From contig CM070551.1 of the NCBI GenBank assembly GCA_036346405.1, positions 57,368,488-57,432,487 on the forward strand: a stretch of 64,000 nt of DNA. Direction: 5' to 3'. The translations under genes and the position numbers were made by a program. The stretch is from Phyllostachys edulis (Eukaryota > Streptophyta > Magnoliopsida > Poales > Poaceae). The notes beneath the pieces are model-generated. The model was not told the origin of the DNA. It made no database searches and saw only the letters and a list, made by a program, of their open reading frames with translations. Positions 46,118 to 57,449 of the stretch are shown piece by piece (the first letter of the stretch is position 1; each line of letters opens with the position of its first letter).

Positions 46118-49100
46118 TTACACATAGAATTTGTGTAACTGGTCGATATTCCAAGAATTAGAGAGAATCCGGCCGTCCTCCATTGCCAGTCGTACCGAAC
46201 CTGGTCGCATAACTTCGACCACTATGTAAGGACCTTCCCACTTAGGGGAGAGTTTGTTCCAATTAGACTGGGATTGAATTTTCCTCAATACCAAGTCAAA
46301 GGCTGCGAGGTTGGACCTTACGATCATAGTATTTGCACAGGGCTTGCTGGTAGACTGCTGAACGGATTAAGGCTTGATTTCTCTTCTGCTCAAAGTTGTT
46401 CTTGGGCTGAGTCATTGAAACTTTCGACCCTTGTAGACCTGATTTTTAGTTCTGGTGGAAGCATGGCTTTGGCACTAAAAACTAGAAAAAAAAAGTTGTT
46501 TCGCCTGTTGCCCGACTAGCAGTCGTGCGAACTGCCCATAATACTGAGGGTAATTCTTGTACCCAAGCCCCTGAGTGCTTAACAAGCTGGTCGAAGACTC
46601 AAGTTTTAATTCCCTGCATTATTTGGCCATTCGCTCGTTCGACCGCCCCATTGCTTTGGGGATGGGTGACAAAGGCGTAACACAGCTTGGTACCCAACTC
46701 GTCGCAAAATTCCTGATCGAAAATTGTTTACCATTATCTGTTATTATTCTACTTGGGACTCCAAACCGAGTAATCATGCTTCTCATCATGAACCGTTTTG
46801 CGGCTTTCGTTGTTATCCTAGTCACAGGTTCGGCTTTGATCCATTTTGTGAACGTATCAATAGCCACAAAAAGGAACTTGAAGCCTCCTGGAGCTTTTGG
46901 GAACGGTCCTAGGATATCGAGACCCCAGGTTGCAAAAGGCCAAGATAGAGGAATTGTTTGCAATGCTTGAGCCGGTTGGTGTATTTGCCTGCTATGAAAC
47001 TGGCATTGTACACATTTCTTAACCAACTCTTTTGCATCGTAGAGAGCTGTTGGCCAGTAAAATCCTTGTCGAAAGGCTTTTCTGACCAACGTTCTGTAGG
47101 AAGCATGAGTTCCACAAATGCCCCCGTGTATATCGTGAAGGAGGTTTAGTTCTTCTCTCTGTGGTATGCATCGCATGAGTACCCCTTAAGTGCCTCATTT
47201 ATAGAGGACACCTTCGACCAAAGTATACATTTTGGCCTTTCGGGATAAACGATCTACCTCGAGATCATCATCGGGTACGGAACTCGTCTGAAGATACTCA
47301 TAGATGGGATTCATCCAGGTATGCTCATATTCTAAAGAGGTTGTCTCAATAGGAGATATCTCGGGTGCCTCCACCAGAGACGGCTTCTGGAGTTGCTCCA
47401 AGAAGACTCCTTTTGGTACTTGTGATCGGCAAGAAGCTATCCGAGCAAGCTGGTCTATGAGAAAATTATCATTTTGAGGGATGAATTCTCCCTCGAAACC
47501 GAAAAAATGCCTCAAGCTTTCGAACCTCCGATAAGTATCGAGACATGGTCGGATTAGAGAACTAGTACTCTTTTTTGACTTGATTCATGACTAATTGAGA
47601 GTCTCTTCTCACGAGTAGTCATCGAATCGCAAGTGCTTTCGTAGCTCGTATACCAGCTAGCAAACCTTCGTATTCTGCCACGTTGTTAGTGGCCTGAAAG
47701 TTTAATTGTATGGCATACTTTAAGGTCTCTCCGTTAGGAGATTCCAAGACCACCCCAGCCCCCGAGCCACTTAAAGTAAGTGACCCGTCAAAGTACATCG
47801 TCCACCGGTTGTGGGTATCGTACTGGGGATCCTGAATAGGTTAAGGATTTGTCCATTCGACGACAAAGTCTGCCAAGATCTGGGATTTAATGGCCGTTCG
47901 AGACACGAAATGGAGGTCGAACTCCTCAAGTTCCACTGACCATTTAGACATGCATCCCACTGCTTCCTTATTCTGGAGGATCACTCCCAAGGGAAACTCA
48001 GACGGCACAATTATCTTGTGTGCCTGAAAATAATGCCGCAGTTTCGTCGAAGACATGAGGAGGGCATAGAGAAGTTTTTGGACCTGAGGTTAACGCTCCT
48101 TAGGTGCATGCAAAACTTCACTTACATAGTACACTGGTCGTTGGACGTTTTCACGTTCTATAACTAGTACTGCGCTCACTGCCTGTGGCGTGACAGCTAG
48201 ATAAATTAAGAGCGTCTCTTCTGGTTTCGGAGAAACGAAAATAGGAGTACTCGTAAGATATCTCTTGACATCCTCAAAGGCAGCATTAGCCTCTTCCGAC
48301 CACTTGAAACCCTCGTGCTTCTGTAGAAGTTTGAAGAAAGGTAGTCCTTTTTTCTCCCAGTCGTGCGATGAAATGACTTAAAGCCGCCATACACCCTGTG
48401 AGTTTTTGGACTTCTTTCTTCATGGTTGGAGGGCGCATTTGCACGATTGCCTTTATCTTTTTAGGTTTCGCTTTGATCCCTCGTACAGAGACCAGGAATC
48501 CAAGCAATTTTCCCAAAGAGACTCCAAACACATACTTCTCAGGATTGAGTTTTAAGCAGTGTTTTCTAAGGTTGTCGAACGTCTCCTGCAAGTCTGAAAC
48601 ATGATTAAGCCGTTTGATGCTTTTTATGACTAGATCGTCAACATAGGCTTCCAAATTTTGGCCTAGCTGAGGTGAAAAAGTCGATTGCATCAAGCGTTGA
48701 AAAGAAGTGCCAGCATTTTTAGACCAAATGGCATTTTGACATAACAAAATATACCAAATGGAGTAATAAACGCGGTCTTTTCTTCATCTTCTAGACACAT
48801 ATTAATCTGATGGTAGCCAGAATATGCATCTAGAAAACTTAATGTTTCGCAACCAGCAGTAGAGTCAACCAACTGATCGGTATGAGGTAAAGAGAAATCA
48901 TCTTTTGGACAAGCTTTATTAAGATCAGTGAAGTCTACACACATTCGCCACTTGTCGTTGGACTTCCTAACCATTACAGGGTTGGCCAACCACTCTGGGT
49001 GGTTGACTTCTCTTATAAAGCCTGCTTTAAGAAGCTTGTCCAATTTTGACCTTATAGCATCTCGTCGATCAGGGGCAAATCTCTGTAATTTTTGTTTTAC

Positions 49101-50025
49101 AGGTACTTTGTCAGGCCGTAGAGCTAGCCTATGCTCGATCACTTCCCTAGGGACTCCGGACATGTCGGATACTTGCCACGTGAAGACATCTGCATTTGCC
49201 CAAAGGAAAGCGATGAGGGCGTCTTCCTATTTGGGGTCGAAAGTATCGCGGATGCGAACAGTCTTCGAGGGCTCTCTGAATCCAGGGGAACCTCTTTGAC
49301 TTGGTCGTTCGACTTAGGTGCAGCTTTAGGCTTTGACTGTTTGGTCGAAGGCTGCCCTTTGTTTTCTTCCCAAGTTGGTATCTGGCTAACCATCTCGAGG
49401 GATCGATGGTCACACGTGTACGCCATCTTTTTATCACAATGAATTGTGATTACTCCTTTGGGACCTGGCATCTTAAGACATTGATACCTATAATGAGTAA
49501 CCATTAAGAATTTTGCTAAAGCTGGTCGTCCAAGTATGGCGTTATATGCCGTATCGAAATCAACCACATCAAAGGAGATCTGCTCTGTCCTAAAATTACT
49601 TGGTGAACCAAATGTTAAAGGAAGAGAAACTGGACCAATGGGTTTGGCTGAAGACCCCGGTACCATACCATGAAAAGAATATCTTACGGTCTTACCTTAG
49701 TACTGGGTACTTGCATCTCGTCTAGGGTACTTGTAAACATAATTTTTAACGAGCTACCATCATCAATCAACACTCGATTTACTCGACAATTGTTGATGGT
49801 GGGCTCGACCACGATCGGGAAGTGACCTGGTCGAGTGGAAGGGATCGGGTAGTCAACCTTCTTGAAAGAGATGGTGACTTCCGACCACTTCATTAACTTA
49901 TTGACAAGAGGAGGGCCAATAGAGTTTACCTCGCATTCGACTGCTTTAAGCTGTCGTTTTGACTCATATGCCAATGATCCCCAAAAGATGTGCTTGATGG
50001 TGTGCTCAGGATCTTGGAACGGCAT
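46118..50025 (-). pseudogene. pol of the Tat element: protease, RT, RNase H, second RNase H, integrase
   Basis: Reading right to left: protease with LIDDGSSLKIMF (about 49790-49730); RT from about 49160 with YVDD intact (about 48640) and a frameshift near 48720; classical RNase H and its connection (about 48280-47840); a second, archaeal-type RNase H (WTMYFDGSLTLSGSGAGVVLES...NNVAEYEGLLAGI, about 47810-47630), the mark of the Tat clade, with one TGA. Integrase follows with its zinc finger (about 47140-47000) and DDE residues in GLDILGPF, ITDNGKQF and, after another frameshift, NGAVERANG. The C-terminal piece is 46327-46118. Catalytic residues survive but the frame does not. Confidence 0.9.
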
Positions 50026-50099
50026 CTCCTCGTTGTCGTCCGACTGTGTACGACCACTGGCTTGCCCTACCTCTTCGAGGACAGGAAGTGGTCCTTTGC

Positions 50100-52292
50100 T
50101 GTTGTAGTAATCCTCGAGTTTTCGTTGGAAAACTCGGCAATTGCGAAGGTCATGTCCTTTCTTTTTATGGAAAGGGCACCACCTAGGCTTATCGTTCTTC
50201 CGTTCGGGGTGCTTACCTTTGCCTCGATCGAATTATTGTTTGGCACTTCGTGGCTCCTTATCACTTACGGCTAGGACCTCCTTAGAACCATTGTCTTGAG
50301 GCTTTTGGTGCTTTGCCTTGTTCTTGGATTTCTTGACTTTTTATCCTTCTTCTTGCCACTTTCGCTAGTCTCTTGAGGAAGCTTGTCATCTCAATCGATG
50401 ATTTTGGTCCACTCGACTGCCTCAGCAGCATTCGTGTACCAATCAGCCATCTCAAAGAGTTCAGCAACGGTAGCCGGAGGATTTAAAGCGATGTCTTCTG
50501 TGATTCTTCTACCGCGGACTCCCTGCTTGAAGGCTCTGATAACAGATGAGTTAGAAACCTCAGGAATTGAATTGCAAACCTGACTGAAATGCCTGATGAA
50601 TTGGCGTAATGTCTCGTGGTCATTCTGTCTTATCCTGTACAGGTCATCCTCCTTTCCGGGGCGATGGTAGGTGCCTTGGAAATTTGCTAGCAGAAGGTCG
50701 CAGAGGTGTTGCCATGAGTAGATCGACTCGAGTGGTTAGTTTAACAACCACAATCGAGCGAACCCTTCGAGCACAGTCGGAAGGTAATTCGTCGTGACGC
50801 GCTCTCCTCCTCCTGCTGCTCGGATAGCAGTCGTGTAGATCTAAAGAAACTCGATGGGATTTTGAGACCCATCAAACTTCTCCATGTTCCCTGGTCGAAA
50901 CCACGGCGGCCAGTGAACTGCCCGGAGGTCAGGCGAGAATGCCCAACATCTAGTAATTACGTCGTAACACCTCATTTGCAAGAAAGAAGGGTTGAAGTCG
51001 CCAGGTGATTGTACTCGACGATACCCGGCAATGGGTGAATCTGACTTATGATAAGTATCGATCCTACGAGGGTAATACTCCTCGTATTTTGTCTACTGTT
51101 GCAGACCTCTGGGTCGGAGTGGTGAATGATCACCTCTCATGGGAGCTTTTCGATCTTCAGGCGTTCGAGGAATCCTTCTCCGGTTTGGGGAACGACGCAG
51201 CTTGCGGCGATCTCCACGCGGTGAGGTATTTCAACGACTGGAAGCTGATGGAGTCGTACTGCTATGACTTCCAGAGTGATGTTAGTGGGGGTGTTCGAGT
51301 TTGCTCATCATGCTTCGTAACCTTCGTGTGATCTCTTCGGCGAAGAGGTCGTACCAAGGTGCTCGAGCAAATTCTCGAGATGGGTTCGCGAGCATATCAT
51401 TGATATGTCGAAGTTCCTGAACTTCATCCGACTGGTATTGAGTGCGCCTAGGCTGATTTCTCCGAGCTGCAATTCTTTTCCGTCGGGTTGTTTCAAAATC
51501 GTCCATACTTGATCTTTGAGTTTGCCTTAGTGAAGTGTGATGATCTCGAGAATTTCCTTCACGCTCATCAGAGTGTTGACTTTGTTCATCACCGGAGGTG
51601 TCCTTTCCATTGCCACGAGTGGTCCTAGGGTGTGATCGTCGGGGAGCGTCCTCAGTCCTATCTCTAGGAGAGTTATTGCTACCTGAGGGAAGGACGAAGA
51701 TCTCCTGTTGATGGTCTCCACATGCACTTGAGGCCTCCTCGCTTGAGGAGTAATCGAATGACACCATCTGGCGACTTGGAGCAAACCCCTCCAGGAAGGG
51801 GAATTCCGGGTTATAGCCATCTACGTCTGTAGGTGAGCCCTATGTTGGGATGGTCCAACTCACAGGAAGAGCGTGTTTGATCGCATCCTTGACTGGGCTA
51901 ACCTAAGATAGAGAACCACCAGGCACTGATGAAGATCCGAAATTACGACTTCCAAGAGTTGCCGCGCCAGGTCGAACTGCCTCAGATGGACTTGAACATT
52001 TGGAGGGGGGAGCCCTCGCCATGCTCTGAGCCTGCCTTGGGACAGTCCTTGTTGTGGTCGGATGGGCCCTTCCCTCTGAGGAAGCTGGTTCCTCATTTGG
52101 ACGTATCGTTGTGGGGGATAAGGATCCCTCCTCAACTCCATCGATGGTATAGTTTCCTAGAGAATGATCTCCTGAGGAGACATTACCATCAGATGATGTA
52201 GTACTCGGCTCGTAATCGAAACTGACATCCATGTCGATATCCGCGTAATCGGCCAAGTCGAACCAGTTCTCCTCGTTCCACTCTCCTACCAT
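50100..52292 (-). pseudogene. gag of the Tat element, broken
   Basis: 52292-51903 gives an acidic N-terminus (MVGEWNEENWFDLADYADIDMD...), followed by a polar, Arg/Ser-rich stretch (51767-51282). The gag core around 50640-50400 reads LYRIRQNDHETLRQFIRHFSQVCNSIPEV...AFKQGVRGRRITEDIALNPPATVAELFEMAD in several frames. A short zinc-finger-like motif, CPFHKKKGHDLRNC (about 50172-50131), precedes the protease. There are numerous stops and shifts. Confidence 0.8.
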
Positions 52293-52340
52293 GAGAGCAT
52301 GGGAGTTTGGAGAAAATGGAAGAAAGCTGATGACTTGAAG

Positions 52341-52360
52341 CTCCCCACGGTCGGCACCAA
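52341..52360 (-). other. Primer binding site of the Tat element
   Basis: The complement reads TTGGTGCCGACCGTGGGGAG, directly inside the 5' LTR. It differs from the tRNA-Met type of the Tekay and copia elements. I do not assign the tRNA. Confidence 0.7.
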
Positions 52361-52361
52361 C

Positions 52362-52880
52362 TGTCGGTGTTTTAAAACCGAACTTACGTATAGAATGTTT
52401 GATTTGGGGGTTCCTCTAGGCTCAAATCACACAGAGAGGGAGACATAGCGATTTTTATACAGGTTCGGGCCTTCTTAGGGGAGAATAACAACCCTACTCC
52501 TATGTGTATCTATTGAGTATGCTGGATTACAAGATGGAGCGAAAGACTAGAGTATTGTGCTTCTAATTTTCCTTCTCCTCCTACCACGATAATTACGCCT
52601 TTTATCTGATCTTGGGAGTGCCTCACAGATCTCGATCTAAAGGCCACCTTAATGCTTCAGATCGTGGAGCCGTTACTGGAGATTATTGTGGGAGTAGTAA
52701 CGTTCCCACGTCTCTAGGCAGTTATCACCATGACAGAGAGTTAATTCATGTCATTATTCCAGAGAATAACAACGTAATTGATTGCTCATATCCTTGGATA
52801 CGGTACAGAAGATTCCCTGATCAACTAGGCACACATGTGTGGATATCATGGGGATATACTCACGATCTTAGGATGATGAT
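52362..52880 (-). repeat. Truncated 5' LTR of the Tat element
   Basis: Matches 40004-40490 from TGTCGGTGTT onward, then passes TGGGGATATACTCA, which corresponds to 40694 onward in the other LTR, so it lacks the 29-bp array. Similarity fades at about 52870-52890, where the copia LTR begins. Confidence 0.8.
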
Positions 52881-54342
52881 ATAATTAGCAATGGCGTTGA
52901 AGGTTTGTCGAATCACGCGTGAATCAATTTCTTTATCTATTGTTGTGCAGATTGCTTGGAGGTCAATGACGAGGATGATCGGGACTAGGCTTGGAGAGCT
53001 GAGGTCCAGAACGATCAAGGATGCTAGGTGAGGTCAATGGATTCAAGCATGGTGCAGAATGGACAAAGATGACTAAACAGGCAGTTCGGTGCGATGGGTT
53101 GGATCAAGCGGCGCAGGGGTCGGTGCAAGTGCCATGATGGTTTCGGTGGGAGCCGGATGGGAGAGACTTGTTGACATGAAGAGAGCCGTTGATCAACCTA
53201 CATATGGCGAAGCATGGAGGTGCTTCACGAAGGTTGGACTGGTCTTTGAAAAAGATCGAGAAGGGGTATTTTGGTAATTTCACCTAAATACCGTCTTGGT
53301 GACCTTTTGCCAACCCACGGCACAAGGAGAAGCGGATTAGGTCAAGAGGAGATGAAGACGACGCTTTAAAATATGTGCATAAGTGAAACCCGTTTGTGTG
53401 TGGGCTTAACAGGTGCCCATTAGGGTTTACTCTCCTAGAAGCTAGCCTCCACTATAAATAGAGGAGGGTGCTGGCCAGCACCTCCTTAACCCTTCATTTT
53501 TGGAAAAACCCTAGTTTGTGTTTTTAGGGTTTGGAGAGATTAGCATGAGGTTAGGGTTCTAGAGAGTTGGATTTGATTTCATGCTCATGTGTTGAGTCTT
53601 TGTCCTCCTGAATGGAGTGGCTATAAACCAACATCATATCAAATCAATCTAAGGAAAGATTTCATAAGATGAGTCTCTTTGTGTTCTTGCTCTCTATTTC
53701 GTGATTTTTGGTCTTCCTTTGATCCACGAGTTTTCTGTTGGTTTCTTGCCTTGATCTAGCTTGCTGTGACATGTGGGAATACATCTAGGTTCATCTTGAT
53801 CATCATTCATCTACGAGTAAGTCTTTAGATCATATTTAGGTTTTGACTCGGTTTTGGAACAACCTTCGCTCGAACGGAAAAGTTTAGGAACTTTGGCATG
53901 GATCTTCACCATCCTTGATTGGAATAGGTTCCTAATATCCTAGAGAAGGTGTGTCTCAAGTTTGGTAAGGTTTGGAGTCACGAATCAAAAGATGGACCGA
54001 TTTGTGTTTTGGTCTTCGGGTTGTTTACCATGTTCATCATCTTTGCCGCCCGATCGCTCTGTGGTCGCGGTCACGATCGCCTCATAGTCACGATCGATCC
54101 ACCCCTGGAGGTCCGACCGCGAGTGCACGCTGGTCAGATCGCCCAATTTAATTAGGGTTTTGATCTTTTGTGTTTTAGGACTTTTGCTTTGGGGTTTTGA
54201 TTGGATTCAATACAAGTCATCCGCTGTGCTTGTTTATTGATCTTCATAGCTTACATAGATACTATTGGTATTGAATTCGATTAAGGTAAAAAAGTGATCA
54301 TGCTCCTATTCACCCCACTCTAGTCACCTTTTCGGTCCAACA
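52880..54342 (+). repeat. 5' LTR of the SIRE-like copia element
   Basis: The left boundary is uncertain by about 20 bases; the right end is CCAACA at 54342. It has a TATA box (CTATAAATAG) at 53452, followed by a leader with AAACCCTAG and AGGGTTT phrases. Confidence 0.8.
53452..53461 (+). promoter_or_regulatory. TATA box of the copia 5' LTR
   Basis: CTATAAATAG in a promoter-like setting, about 890 bases before the LTR end. The transcription start would be about 30 bases downstream (inference). Confidence 0.7.
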
Positions 54343-54344
54343 AG

Positions 54345-54357
54345 TGGTATCGGAGCC
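54345..54357 (+). other. Primer binding site of the copia element
   Basis: TGGTATCGGAGCC, tRNA-Met type with one change, two bases after the LTR. Confidence 0.88.
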
Positions 54358-54401
54358 CAGTTAGTTCAATCTTGATCTTAACCGGTCACTAAACTTGGCA
54401 A

Positions 54402-56103
54402 TGGAGAAGTACTCCACCAAGCCGCATATCTTCGATGGGCTCGACTATGCTTATTGGAAGAATCGCATGCGTGTCTTTCTTTAGAGCAAAGGACCTACCA
54501 TATGGGAGGTTGTTTGAGCTCCGCTCGTTTTGCCTGAGGTTGCGACGCCGGCTTCAACAGCCCTCTTGGCTAATAACCATAAGGCAAAGAACCTCCTATA
54601 TGCTGGGCTTGGTAGACAGGAGTACGATAGGATTTGCATCCTTGAGACTGCTCACGAGATTTGGCACACCCTCGAAACCTACCATGAGGGATCGTCTCAA
54701 ATCAAGCAAGTGCGCCAGACGGTCTACAAGCGAGAATATAACAAGTTCGAGATGCGTCCTAGCGAGAGCATCGATGACATTTTTACTCACGTTAACAAGG
54801 TGATTAATTAGATGAGAGATGTAGACATCAAGTACTCTCAATCTGAGAGTGCCACCCACCTCTTGGCTGCAATCAACACTAAGGAGTGGGAGATGAAGGC
54901 TATTGCTATTGAGGAGAACGTCGATCTCTCTAGTCTCTCTTTGTAGCTACTCTATAGCAAGCTCAAGACTCATGAGATTAAGAGAGGTAGTCTTCTTAAG
55001 AAGGATAACATGGCTTTGGTGGCTGATCCTCTTAAGGGAACTTCTGATTGTTCTTCTGAGTCTTCTTCTGGATTTTCTCTTGCTTGTTTATCTGCAATCC
55101 ATGAAGAGGAGCTTGAGAGTATTTCTGAGGCTGATTTAGCTCTATTAGCCAAGAAGAGAGGTAGGCCTGTGACGTGCTATGAGTGTGGAGAGCTTTATCA
55201 CATCCGGGCAAACTGCCCCAAGCTGAAAGGGAAGGGCAACCACAAGGATGAGAAGGCTACCTGGAAGAAGCCTTAAGGGAACAAGCCCAAGTATGATGCT
55301 GCCAAGCTTATGAAGGCCGCTCACCGGGTCCTTGCCGCTTTTGGAGCGTAATCCATGAGCGATGTGGACTCCGGGAGAGAGAAGGACAAGGAGGAGGAGC
55401 TCCCTCAAGACAAGAAGAAAGGGAAGGCCAAGGACTTCACCGGCATGTGCTTCATGGCTGACTCCGTCGACGTCGATGACAACGATGAGGTACCTCCATC
55501 CTAGGATGTTCTTTCTGCTAGATGCGATACCATCTTTGAACAACTGTTTAGTTAGGATAAGGCTTTAGAGTTCACCATGGCTAGAAATAAGGATCTAGAG
55601 TCACAAGTCGATAATTTGACATTAGAACTTGTGAATGCTAAGAGTCTTGGTGCTGATGAATGTTCATCCTGCCATGCTTTACACTCTGAACTGTCTAAAT
55701 TGCAAACTGCTCATGATGTTGCCTTGCACCAAGTAGAGAATGCTAGGACTGAGTTAATTGACGTTAAATCTGCTTCTTGTGAAAAATGCTTAGAGTCTGG
55801 CAAGTTAGAAGCAGTTAGAGCTAAGTTTGCCAAGCTTAAGAACCAAATTGATTCTGCTCCATGTGCTTCATGTGAAGCCTTTAAGCTTGAAGTTGCTTTT
55901 CTTAAGGAGAAACATGCTAGGGCCATTAAGGCCAAAACTTGTGAGTCATGTATTAATTTTGGAAAAGAGAATGCTTATCTTAAGAACACTTTAGAAAAAT
56001 TATCTAATGGTGAAAAACAGTTAAACATGATTCTTGACAAGTCTAAAACTCCTTATAAGAAGCAAGGGTTAGGATACAACTATGCCCAAGACAAGTCCTA
56101 GCC
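54402..56103 (+). pseudogene. gag of the SIRE-like copia element, broken
   Basis: ATG 54402 (MEKYSTKPHIFDGLDYAYWKNRM) begins the copia gag domain; stops follow at 54483 and later positions, with the core continuing (YAGLGRQEYDRICILETAHEIWHTLETYHEGSSQIKQ). A CCHC knuckle (CYECGELYHIRANC) is at about 55177-55220. The last open piece (55577-56101) is a coiled coil with four CxxC motifs (CSSC, CEKC, CASC, CESC) spaced 39, 28 and 26 residues. Stops at 55274, 55350, 55502 and elsewhere break it. Confidence 0.85.
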
Positions 56104-56540
56104 AAATGTCATTCAAGTCTTGGAAAATGGCTTAGTTGAATTCAAAACTCAACCTGCAAAATTTTAAATCTGCAGGTTTTGCCCAACCATCTTTTGAGCC
56201 AAAAGGTGCTTCTCCTAGTGGTACCAAGTACCATTGCACCTATTGCAATGATGGGCATTTGATTGAGTTCTGTTGGCGTAGGTTGAAAAATTCTAAGAAA
56301 AATATTGCTAGAATTTCATCTCAACCTAGAGATTTTATGAGACATGATCATTTAGAAAATATGAAACCTGGACTAGGATTTGTTTCACATGCTCATCATC
56401 ATGTTTCTAGATAGGATGCTTCTTATGTTCGTGTAACCATTGCTCACACTACTACAAATAGGCAATAGTAGACGCCTCATCATAACAAAACTCCAGGTAC
56501 AATCAAGGATTGCAATTCTGCTTTGCATACTACTCGCAGA
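56104..56540 (+). pseudogene. gag-protease linker of the copia element with second zinc knuckle
   Basis: 136-codon-scale remnant with a CTYCNDGHLIEFC knuckle (about 56235-56275) and HTTTNRQ near 56445, then two stops. The text stays copia-like up to about 56537 (SALHTTRR), where the gypsy fragment starts. Confidence 0.7.
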
Positions 56541-57425
56541 TGTGATGAGTCACGGTGGCCCGATCTTCCGATAGGTTCGATTGATTTCGTCGTGAGGACG
56601 TTGACGCTTTGAGGCTTCCGACCCGCAGATCGTCACCTCGCAATTCGCTACACCCGCACGACTGTCGTTATCAACCACGCTTGCACGCAATCGACCTTAC
56701 CACGAGGGTTGTGATTCCTGCAAGCAATCGAAAGCAACTCAGAAGAACAAGGTAGAAGCAATCTGAATTATATTGCGAATATAGATGAAGTTCACAAGTG
56801 GGGTTCCTCAAACCGAACAAGCGGCGAAACTGCAAAGTGGCAGAATAATCTAAGAAAAACCCACCCTAAACTGTGGCGGCTACTGCAATATATAGGGGGG
56901 ACATGAGGAGGTTTGACCTAGGGTTGTGCTGCCAACGCTTACAAGGCCTTATTAGGCCCAAAACGGTGACGCAGCACCTTATTTCAATGTCTCTGACTAA
57001 CACCCAACGTGGTCGTCACTGGTCGTGGGCCTGGTTGTAGGACTAGTCGTAGAGCTTGAGACCTAGTCGTAGCACTGGTCGTAGGACTGGTCATAGAGCT
57101 TGAGACCTGGTCGTAGATCTGGCAGATCTGGTCGTAGAGCGGGTACACCTGGCCATAGAGCTTGCAGATCACAGAGAACTGGTCGTAGCCCTTGGGAAAC
57201 GGGCGTGAGCGGTTTGGATCCTCCCATTATTCCTAAGTAATGAAGATCACAATTTTTAGGTAGCATACCATTCTGCATAGATAAATTATTAGCACCTAGA
57301 AACAAGCTCACCTCATAATTTAAGTGACGTGCACGAGCTCTTGTCATAGGACCTTGTAGTTTAGCAACCGGATCTGGAGGATTTTGTGTAGTGCGTGTAT
57401 CCGAAGGAGTGATGTCCTCATCAAG
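56541..57425 (-). mobile_element. Nested gypsy fragment: LTR plus end of pol, minus strand
   Basis: 56541-57002 reads in reverse as an LTR, TGTTAGTCAGAGAC to GACTCATCACA, with a TATA-like CCTATATATTG. To its right, in reverse, is the end of a gypsy polyprotein (DEDITPSDTRTTQNPPDPVAKLQGPMTRARARHLNYEVSLFL...). The 5' part of the element is absent. No target duplication was found, so this fragment was truncated. Confidence 0.75.
57003..57190. repeat. GGTCGTAG-type repeats at the end of the gypsy fragment
   Basis: Direct copies of CTGGTCGTAG(A/G) and TAGAGCTTGAGACC, read on the minus strand as YDQ-containing codons. Units are irregular (about 12-40 bp). Confidence 0.7.
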
Positions 57426-57449
57426 ACGTGTGTCTCAGTACTGGGTTCC

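Larger units (their letters stand above)
40004..52880 (-). mobile_element. Tat-clade Ty3/gypsy element with antisense gene
   Basis: On the minus strand: 5' LTR (52362 to about 52880, truncated), primer site (52360-52341), gag (52292 to about 50100), pol (about 50025-46118), a 5.3-kb region holding a gene on the opposite strand (41379-44987), polypurine tract (40800-40785) and 3' LTR (40784-40004). The RT text, dual RNase H and antisense frame between pol and the 3' LTR are hallmarks of Tat elements in grasses. The 5' LTR is interrupted by the SIRE-like copia element. All protein frames are broken. Confidence 0.9.

Noticed and set aside
46207..47149. Plus-strand frames opposite the Tat integrase (up to 131 codons)
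   Set aside because: They are shadows of the minus-strand integrase, which has the recognisable domain.
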